In this document: piece after piece, positions 55,348 to 64,000 of the stretch | Position numbering within the stretch: position 1 is the stretch's first letter | Layout of the letters: every line of letters begins with the position of its first letter | Assembly: GCF_949628265.1 (NCBI RefSeq) | Contig: NC_088790.1 | Coordinates: 26,478,545 to 26,542,544 of the forward strand | DNA length: 64,000 bases | Source: Cloeon dipterum | Taxonomy: Eukaryota; Arthropoda; Insecta; Ephemeroptera; Baetidae | Direction of reading: 5' to 3' | Notes under the pieces: generated by a model | Database searches by the model: none | Told to the model about the DNA's origin: nothing | The model's input: only the letters and a program-made list of their open reading frames with translations | Made by a program: the position numbers and the translations under genes

Positions 55348-58300
55348 CTACTGATAAGCTGTGCTGTGCATGAAGGTGCCAGGATTCAGCAGCCCAATCC
55401 TCTGCTTCTGCTTCCGCTGCTCTGTCATCTGTTGGACACATTTGTCAGTATCTTCAAGCCGAACATGGATTTTTTTAAGATCGGGTTATCTCTTTTTACA
55501 TGGGCCACAATTATTGGAAAAAGCCTAAATTAAAACGAGAAAAATTATGTTTTGAGCCCAATATTTCGTTTATATCGCACTCAAAACCAGCAACATCTTT
55601 GCATAATTTTTTAAAACCAACAGGTTTCAACAGCAACTTTTCAAATATTATATCTAAGAAGCCACTTGAGGAATTTCCCACTGTTGTATTGCATCAAAAC
55701 CTTAATTTCTGTTCTTCTTTTTCTTAAAAATGCTTAACCAGAACATATTTAATATTATTTTTACCACGAAATAGTGAGGCTGGAGATGTTAAGCCTAAAT
55801 AATAGTCAGAAAAATAAATTAACGCAGGTTTTCATTTGCTTAGCAAACAGTTTTTTACACCACTGGTCTCTACCACCCAATTTTAACCAAGAAAAAATTA
55901 AATATTTTTACCCTGTGACAATCTAAAATTTTCACTCATTTCTTTAAAATTGCTATTTTCTGCCTCAATTTCTCCAAAACTTTCTCTCTGACAATTTTTC
56001 AAGTTGAGGTCATGAGCAAATAATTAGAAAATTATTGAAAACTGAGGTGCAAAAACATGCTGGTATAAATTGTAAAAAAACCTTTTGACCACTGCACTAT
56101 TTTTTTAAATTCTGGTTTTTGCAACCTTATTAAAGATCTTGGCAAAGAGGAAACACTGTCCAAATTTTGTAATTTCTTGAACAATGATTTTCTGAATAAA
56201 TGATATTTTACTTATAGAAAAAAATCTCAAACGAACCATTTTTCCCGTTTAAGATCATGCGGTTTAGACGGTTAATGAAATTCACCTGATCTTTAAGTTC
56301 CGTTAGCTGCTGGGAAAGAGTGACGACGAGACTCTGGGTGAGCACAAGTTGCTCCTGCAGCGTGCGCAGTTCCATTTGCTCGCCCTCGCCTTCGTCCGCA
56401 GCCAAAGACATGGCCCGCATTCTCGGGAACCAGTCCAAATCCCGCGCCTGCAATTCGAGAGATGAGAAAAACCGCTTTATCCTCCAATTTCGAGGCTTAC
56501 TTTGACCATGTAGTAGACGTAGCTCTCTGGACCCGTGAACTCAGTCGGGTCCTTCACCCTCACGAGTACCGTGAAGTACAAATAATGCCACATGTTGTGC
56601 TCGCACTTGATGTGCTCCTCAAAGCTGACAGTCTTGTTGTCGAACGCACTTCGATTCAGCCCTGAAATCCAGAGGGAATAAAAGCTTGAGTTTAAACAGG
56701 TTTGAGGCGAATCTCGCTCGTCTCTTACCACAGATGAAGCACGTGTTTTTGAGAACGAGTTCCTTCTGCTGCTTTTCGCTTCTCAGGTCGGCGAACGTGT
56801 CGATAATGACACCAAAAATCAGGTTCAGAACGATAATGATCACTATGAAGAAGAACAACAGATCGTACACCACTCGAGCCACAAAAAGCGCTTCCTGCAA
56901 TAATAAAGTCATCAAGGTTGTGAATTTCAGACAATTATTTGGGCAAAAATAAGGTTTTATACAATTCTTAAGTTAAATTGGATGGCTTGCACTTTTAATA
57001 GGTCCAAAAATGTACAAAATAAACGGACTGAAACTGATTAAAATATTTTAAAAATTTTAAAATGTCTCCTGAAATTTATGTGAAGCACTAGAAGCTGAAA
57101 ATGTACTCTTTTAACACAGATTTTAGCCAATCTAAACAGTTTTAGCAATTTTAGACGGCTTAAAAATAGGAATCCTCAGTTTTAAATTCACAGTCGTGGA
57201 AATTTAGTGTGTTATCTTACATTGCTGCTCGGTGCACGCAAAATATCACCGATCCCGCCTCCGTTTCTCAAACCCTGGTTCAGCGTGGTCACGATGCACA
57301 TGACAAGGGAATCACAAGCCCTTTCTTTCAACTCGCCGGAATCTTCTATCACCGCCACTCCTTGATTAGCTGAGAAGTAAATTCATTAAAGCCTTTCCCT
57401 ATTCAATTCTGGATTTCGTTACCTTTTCTGGTGTAATGATTTGCAATTTCCTCAGCAGAACAATTTTTGTCGGCCGAGCATGAATCCTCTTCGATGGCGG
57501 AGTCGGAAAAATCTTCAGCTAGAGAAAATATTAATTTAAAAAGTGAATATAAATATATTTTCCAGGACTCACGTTTGATTTCTCCATCGACAGTAACGAG
57601 GAAGTCGTCCTTGAAGAACATGTAGCCGATGATGGAGAACATGTAGACCAAAATGAGGGCGAGCACGGCGGTCAAGATGATGGACCTTCCGTTTCTGGTC
57701 ACGGACCTGATCACGTTCAGCAAGGTTTCCTCGCGATATACTACGTCAAAGAGCTGCGAGAAATATAAGGTAGGAACGGGTTCAAAGTGTAATTGAGAGT
57801 TCTTACCAAAACAGAGTAGAAGAAGGGATGCATGAAGAGTGCCAACATGCAAAAGGTCAGGTAGATCAAGTGGTAGATCAGCTCAAAGTCGGTGGCGATT
57901 TGCCTGAAGCTTTTCGTGAACGTGCCCTGGTTGCCCATGATGCTGACTAAATGTATTCCTTTCAGAACGACCTGAAATGTTTTATCATTAGTTATAGGAC
58001 AAAAAAGTCTCAGGGTTAAAAAAACGCATTTTAAAAAATTCACTGCAGTGGTAAAAAAAGCCTTTTTTTGTTCAATTCTTGCAGGAAATGTTTCCACCTC
58101 AGTTCTAATTATTTGGTCATTATCAAATTATTTCCAAGCGTTTCAACTCACAGTTGCGGTGCCGAGGAGCAGCAGAGTTGGTTCTGGCCCGATGGAGAGA
58201 ATCATCCTGACAATCGTAAATGCTATCAGCGTTTTAACACTGGCTTGCCGAGGCACGGTGATCACAATTGCTGCCGACACCATCATCACGGCCCAGGTGA

Positions 58301-61300
58301 GGGCTGACCAGTGGGTGCTCACCTCTGCAAAACCTTGTAAATGGCGATTCTATATTATACGATTTGCAAATCATACGTGGCACGTTTTCGTTGAAGGGAT
58401 AGAAGAAGGCAACGATCACATTGATAAAGACAGCACAGTTGAAGAGCATCGCACTCCACAGGGACATGTAACTGCTGACCCAGAACAAGAGCGGTTGACC
58501 TAGCGGAATTAAATCGTAAATAAATTTAATAAATAATATAATAGAAAAGCTAAAATACCTCGCAACTTTTTCTGCCACTTCATTTCATCAAACATGTCAT
58601 CGGTTTTCTCAAAGAAGTCTGAAACTTTTGAACCCTGATCGTCCAGTTCGGCAGTGTTGAAGATCCGTGATTTGGTGTCCGTTGTCAGGTACTCACAAAT
58701 CTCAGGTATGGGGAACACGATTTGTTCTAGTGTGCGGTCCGACCGAACGATCTGCAAATAAATTAGTCAGGAGAAATGCAATCATATCACCATTTTTCTT
58801 ACTTCAATCTGTGCTGTGTGCGAGTTGTAGTAGCTGAGCGCCAGGTTGATTTTCGGATCGCTGTTTATCTCAGACGGCTTCAGCATCGAGGCCAGCTCCT
58901 TGTTGTGCTGCGCAAGCTGATGGCACAGGATGTAAATGTTGTGGCCAACCTTGAATTATTATTTTAAAATAAAGTAACAGATTGCACAGATTAAATTAAA
59001 TGTTACTTCTCTTGGAGATACTCCAGCTTCGCTGTCGGACAGGTCGTCGTCCATGCTGGAAATCTCAACGCTCTCCTCTTGGTGGAATGCTCGGCAGGAG
59101 ACGTCAACCTGAAGAATAAATTAAAAAAAAATGGCTGAATAAAAAAGGCAGTACCAATTGCTTGGGGTTCATGTTGTAGAGGATTCTCTCCGCATTTTCG
59201 CTGTCTCCTCTGCTCTCCATGATGGCGAGCAGTAATTTGGAAGCGTTGTTTTTCAACTCCAGCACCAACTCAATGTTCTTCTTTCCCAGTGGATTGATGT
59301 CGTTGAGAATTAGGGCCGTTATGATGTCCAGCCCGTTTGATTCGTGCGTAGCAATACAGTTTTGATTGTCATGACACGGACCCTAAAAAATAAAATAGAG
59401 AAAATAAGCAAAAGTAATGCGTATAAATCTCAATTTCCTACTAATCGAACGTTTTTAATTACACAAAAACATATTGGGACCTTTTAAAATAATATAGAGT
59501 TTTGAGCTTACCTGACAATACTCAGTGAGGGTCTCCAAAGTCTGATTAATGAGAGCGACGTTGCTCTCATTGATGTAAAGACCGAGCAGGCCAAGCCCTC
59601 CAGTGGTGGAGCCGCAAATGCAGTCGAGGAACATCAGGGATTCGGACACGAGGTTGTAATTGGTCTTGTTTGTCTGCGTGCGTAGCAAATTTTGCAAGTC
59701 CCGGTTGTGGTTTTCGCACAGCAGCTGAAGGAAGCGCAGGATGGGCTGCATGACAAGCACCTTTGCCGTGAGATTCGGCAGCTCCTCTTGCTCACGGTGT
59801 CGCTCCTGTTTTTCGGCGATCATGTCCTCAATCGCCGAGCCAGACAGAAGCAGAGCACCAGTCTCATCGGCTGCATGGATAAAAAATTACTTATTGAGTT
59901 AATTTTTATTACAGAAGTATATGAAGCATAAAAAAATTAATGGAATTAAAAACAATTTGTTATGAAATTTGCCATAATAAAAAAGGTTCTTATGCTACAG
60001 TAAAAACTCAAAATTTTTATAATTTTCTCTAAAATTTCTAGCGCTTGACCACGGTAGATTTCGATTCCTCTCCTCGAGATCTGCCCAACAGCGTATGGAA
60101 CCATTTAGGGAAACTCTTTGTTGAGAAATAAAATAAGATTTCAAGTAGGGAGACGGTCCTCGCCATTAGAAAAGCATGCTAGCTTTGCAGTCACTTTTTC
60201 TCAAAAATTTGCAATGCTACTTAGGTCAATTTTGGATTGAATTGACTCCTAAAATGATGAGTCCATGAATTAGCAACTAGGATTTTCCAGAATAAATCCT
60301 CTTAAAAAAGAATTGCTGCAATTTTCAAGCTCTCCTCACATTTTAAATTTTTTTTAAATAATATCGCTTACCTTGCAGATCTATTGAAGCTCTAACCCTG
60401 GCCAGGGCGCTAGGCCCATCGAGTGCCACCTGGCTAAGCTCTTCTCTAATTTCATCCGTGAGTACTATCCCATTGGCTCGACCTAAGACATAAAAAAATT
60501 ATTACCACGGCGGAATATAATCTTAAACAATTAGCTTACTCTTCTTCCTCGCGATTTTGTCCAGTTCTTTGCTCTCTTTCTCTTCATGCGCTTTGGCAGC
60601 AATGTCCGAAGTGTTTACAGTCACTGTCGATTTGATTTCCTGCTGGGCATCCCTCATTTTGTCATAAAACACCTGAGAATTAAAACGTGAGCACGGAATT
60701 CTGATTGAAAATCGCGGAGATACCTTGAAGAATGATTGACTGAGATCTCCAGCTCGCAATTTGGTGTACATGCTGCGTTGAATTATTGAGTTTCCTCCCT
60801 CCAGCATGGCGATGCCGAGCTCGACAGCCTCGACGAAGATTGAAGGAGAATGCACTGATTTAATGACAAGCTCCACGACCAGGTCTGACGCACCCTCTTT
60901 GTCCAGGTGACTCTGCACTTCATGCAGGGTCCTCCCAGCACGGCTCAGTATTTTCGCTACTTTTACAAATGAAGATACCAATCAAATATATTTATTAATA
61001 ATTAGAATTTACCTCCTGGTCCGTGAGTGACGACAGGCATTGGTCCTCGGACGCTGATGTCGACCGTCTCTTTTTTCTGAATGAAATTTTTTCCAAAGTA
61101 CCGCATCAGCAGGTGGTTCCTTAAGACGTCTCCCTGCAAATCCGGATTGGAATGAAAATTTGTTTCATGCCGATAGGAATGTAACAAGTGGCATGCAAGA
61201 CAAAAGAATAGCTAACAAAAAGGAGGCATACACAAATCTCATGTTATTCAAAGCATGTAACTTAAAAATGCGGTGAAACTTTTCTAGACTAATTAAAAGA

Positions 61301-63756
61301 ACGTGATGAGTAGTGGAAAATTTAGTCTCTACTTCTGCATACGTCCACATCTATTGGTTCTCCTACCCTTATTTTGTCTTCCAACTCTCGAACTGTGAGA
61401 ATTTCTCCCTGAGGAACGCATTCAGGAAAAACCAACAACTTTTGTCAATAACTGGAGTAGCACTTTTTAGAGTAAGAAACAAAAATGTCATTCATGTAAA
61501 AGCAAAGCCTGCGATAAAAGCTTATTTATAATAGCACGGCAGATTCTTTGAAATGAAAATATAAAGCAGAAACAATTGTGGATTTTGACATCACTCTGAT
61601 GAGAATATCGAGGAAAACACATGATGATCAAACATGGCATGTTATTTTGTAGAGTATAATATGGATGCATTTCCATGCGAGCAACGCCTTGTGATGTGTT
61701 GAAGCTATATAGATTATTAGAACGTTTAATTGACCTGATTTTAATCCTATTTGATTGCTATTTAGGCAAGAGATTGACTCTTTTAAAATCCTATTTTTAA
61801 AGTCAGTTTCAGCTTTTTTTCAATTAAACCTTGTCTTTTACCTTTTCTTTGTATTCATTATCGATGGCCATCATTTCTCTCAAAGTTCGCAACACCTTGA
61901 CGCACAGCTTTTCTTCCTTTTCTTCCAGCAATTTTTCCGTGTGTTTGATGAGCCTAGATTTATTTAATAAGATTTAATTTTTGAATGCATTTTAAGTATA
62001 TAATACCGTCTAATAAATCCACCGTTTTCGCATCGTTTGCGTGCCTCTGTGTTTGGCGGAAAGAGCAGCTCAGGTCTGTAGAGGATGTCGACCAAGAGCG
62101 ACAACTCAGACTGAACGAGAGGTTCTAGTTTGTCTTCCAACAGAGACACGATGTCGTGAAGGCCTTCAATTATACTTCTGTCGAGGCGCATTAACTGCAA
62201 ATCAGAGAATGATCAGAACCAATCTCAATATTGCGAATTTGTTTTTAGGCAAAAAGCGTTAATGTATTTTGATTAACAAGTATACTCAACAAAAGCTGAA
62301 AATCAATCCTTAAAGCGTTATAATTCTATAGGTGCGAAAGGGAAAAATCTGAAGAGAAACTTACAGTGTTAGTGCATGCATCAGGAGAAGAAATTAAGGC
62401 TTCGTCGGTTTCGTTAATGCTTTGCAATGAGTGGCACTCATTAGACTAGAAAAGAAGCACTTAAGAGAAGTTGCAAACATGCATCGGTCAGTGTTCAAAA
62501 GAAAGAATGAGAAAATATATATGAAAATAAAATGCAAACCCAAACTGAAAACTCCAGTGAGTAGGCAATCGCTTGAAAAGAAAGTACTTACTACCTGCGA
62601 CTGGGATCTTTCGATTTTGCTTGGATTTTTAGACGCATTCTTCCACCGGGCCGTTTGCCTGGCAAAAGTTTTCGCCTTGCTGAACATGATGGCCACTTTT
62701 GTTTCAAGTTCGGTTGGAATTGCAATGCTGCGCGTCTTGGCTGTAAAAATGTTTATTCAGATTTAAATTGATCTAAATAATATTGGATGTACAATCAGTA
62801 AAATTAAAAACAAAATAGTCAAAAGACTAAAGGAAAATCCCTTTCTTTATTTCCTTAAATTAAATTTTCGCTTTTCATAACCAAATTAAATTATTTAAAA
62901 TATTAGGAAAAGAATTGAGATGCAAGCATATTTCAGAATAAATCTTAAAACACAAAATGAGACGCGATTCCGTCAGGGTTGCATTTCCGTACCACCCAGT
63001 TTTTTCACCACTGGTTTTTACCACTCAATTTTTACCAATTTCTTGAGCAAGAAATGCAACAAATTAATTTATTCCATATATTTCCCCTGAGGTCATGCGC
63101 TAATAATTATTTAATTATTAAAAACTGAAGTGCAAACGTTGCCTGCAAGAAACTGGTTAAAATTGAAAAAAAAACCGCTTTTTACCACTGCACTGAATTT
63201 TTTTGCAACCCTGGATTTCGCAAAGAAAATTCAAGTTTAATTTTTTCGTCAACTCACCAACTTCAGAGAGGGTCCTGATGCAATTCTCAACGTTGAACCT
63301 TTGAGCAGACGACAGCCAGGTACACTGGGACACCTTTATTGCAGAGTGCAGCAGCTGGACGAAGATGGGCTGTCTTGTCTGCAGCGGATTATTATTTTTT
63401 GTAAAATTAGCCGCTTTTGCAGTTTTATCAAAATGACGTCGAAGGGTTCAGCACACACAAAAAAAATTGAAAAATTCGAGGGCGTTTGGGTGAGGAAACT
63501 TGAGGGCAGTTACGAGTTAAGACAGGATAGTTAGATCATGCACACCACCAGCCGGCAATCCACACAAGCCCATTTAGCAAGAAACAAATAATTTCCAACC
63601 AATCTCCCAGAAAAAGATTTCGTTTCCGAAATGTGATGTGCTTTCTGTGAGATGTGGTCGAGTGTTAAGTTTGTTCTGATTATGAGATATACTCACTTTA
63701 CTGTGCGCTTTGAATGCGTGCTGACTCCAAAACATTGCGGCCTCGCGCAGTTGTTT
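55348..63756 (-). CDS. Itpr: Inositol 1,4,5-trisphosphate receptor, C-terminal half (5' end beyond the window)
   Basis: Twenty-five constitutive exons on the minus strand: 63697-63756, 63258-63378, 62595-62740, 62365-62445, 62007-62194, 61842-61953, 61013-61133, 60724-60959, 60540-60672, 60372-60482, 59512-59870, 59155-59382, 59007-59108, 58803-58949, 58559-58751, 58377-58499, 58152-58324, 57807-57971, 57573-57753, 57423-57518, 57221-57369, 56729-56894, 56501-56661, 56286-56447 and 55348-55428. They give about 1264 C-terminal residues in unbroken phase. The IP3 receptor is the ER calcium-release channel. Visible are the regulatory armadillo-like region ([21 protein letters not shown]), membrane segments from [13 protein letters not shown] onward, the selectivity filter GGGIGD, S6 ([17 protein letters not shown]), the CFICG...HIKCEH linker, and the terminal coiled coil ending HSTAYQ. 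The IP3-binding N-terminus is off the window. Confidence 0.97.
55850..56130. mobile_element. hAT-like MITE, family 3, copy 4
   Basis: In the last intron of the IP3 receptor gene, forward orientation. Family blocks include CACCACTGGTCT, TTTCTCCAAAACTTTCTCTC, ACAATTTTTCAAGTTGAGGT, ATTGAAAACTGAGGTGCAAA and a TTTTTGCAACCT end. It lacks the central TTGCGCAAGAA palindrome. Confidence 0.75.
59960..60310. mobile_element. Degraded family-2 MITE, copy 4
   Basis: In an IP3 receptor intron, same orientation as the copy at 51181. Recognisable pieces include GATTCCTCTCCTCGAGATCT, TTTCAAGTAGGGAGAC, a GAAAAGCATG block and ACTTAGGTCAATTTTGGA. Both termini are lost or diverged, so it is an older insertion. 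Confidence 0.75.
61367..61408 (-). CDS. Itpr: Candidate 42-nt cassette exon of the IP3 receptor
   Basis: Within the 0.7-kb intron between exons 61842-61953 and 61013-61133. An in-phase 42-base segment encoding [14 protein letters not shown] is bounded by TTCCTCAG and GTAGGA. Its position corresponds to the SII alternatively spliced insert of vertebrate IP3R1, just before the GEALRQVL-like segment (here GDVLRNHLL). Skipping or including it keeps the frame. Confidence 0.55.
62974..63213. mobile_element. hAT-like MITE, family 3, copy 5
   Basis: A 240-bp element with intact ends CAGGGTTGCA and TGCAACCCTG, and imperfect 8-bp flanks GATTCCGT / GATTTCGC. This is the copy that defines the family termini. 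It lies in an IP3 receptor intron and has lost part of the interior. Confidence 0.85.
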
Positions 63757-64000
63757 CTAAACCCCAATGAAAAATCAACAACACATGCAACAGGAGACAT
63801 GAAAGAGCCATGATCAAAAAAACGTTTTTAGCATGCCGAACGCGCGTAGGCAGCATGCCTTTTGTTGCATAAAAAGGCTCTGCTGTCTGTGCACAAGCAT
63901 AATAGAGTTTTTTAAGGTTTGAAGGACAGGACCAGTCAAAAACATATCAGCTTGCAAAAATCATGGAAAAACTGGATTAAATTTTGGCGAGACTATAAAA

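Noticed and set aside
1-64000. CRISPR arrays, bacterial operons, prophage or retroviral genes
   Set aside because: None seen. Repeats are MITEs or tandem duplications and all genes are spliced insect genes; no reverse transcriptase or transposase frame was found.

Overview
This window is nuclear DNA of an insect (at least an arthropod). Genes are split by short AT-rich GT-AG introns, and the protein set is typical of insects: a tandem yellow/MRJP cluster, two perilipins of the Lsd type, hook, a single CPT1 with alternative exons, midline fasciclin, and the IP3 receptor. Intergenic DNA is AT-rich and carries many short non-autonomous DNA transposons (MITEs). I cannot name the species. The compact introns would fit a small insect genome, but that is only an impression.

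Layout. 1-2.2 kb: no convincing gene, with a short GC-rich repeat and a tandem duplication. 2.4-12.1 kb: three tandem yellow/MRJP-family genes on the minus strand, each with its own TATA-like promoter and non-coding first exon. 14.4-14.9 kb: a mitochondrial ribosomal CHCHD1/mS37 gene (plus), convergent with a small unrecognised gene at 15.06-15.61 kb (minus). 17.1-18.45 kb and 19.1-21.0 kb: two adjacent perilipin genes (minus), Lsd-2-like and Lsd-1-like. 21.7-22.9 kb: GAR1 (plus), divergent from the perilipin. 23.5-27.5 kb: hook (minus). 28.2-41.8 kb: carnitine palmitoyltransferase 1 (plus), divergent from hook, with a 6-kb first intron and two mutually exclusive exons just after the catalytic histidine. 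42.5-51.85 kb: an EMI plus four-FAS1-domain secreted protein, midline fasciclin/periostin type (minus). 55.35-64 kb: the 3' half of the inositol 1,4,5-trisphosphate receptor (minus), running off the right edge.

Functionally there is a loose lipid theme (two droplet-coat perilipins and CPT1, the gate for mitochondrial fatty-acid oxidation), but nothing shows these genes work as a cluster. The other neighbours (hook, GAR1, mS37, mfas, IP3R) are unrelated.

Exon models were built by hand. Each junction was checked for GT-AG and for codon phase across the whole chain, and the reading frames close exactly for all named genes. The weak points are the C-terminus of the Lsd-2-like gene and the unrecognised gene near 15.3 kb. 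The most interesting items are the CPT1 exon pair, a 14-codon candidate cassette exon in the IP3 receptor, a foldback MITE whose two ends carry a CTCF-core-like motif, and the duplicated yellow genes with a shortened propeller. I saw no clearly unprecedented system.
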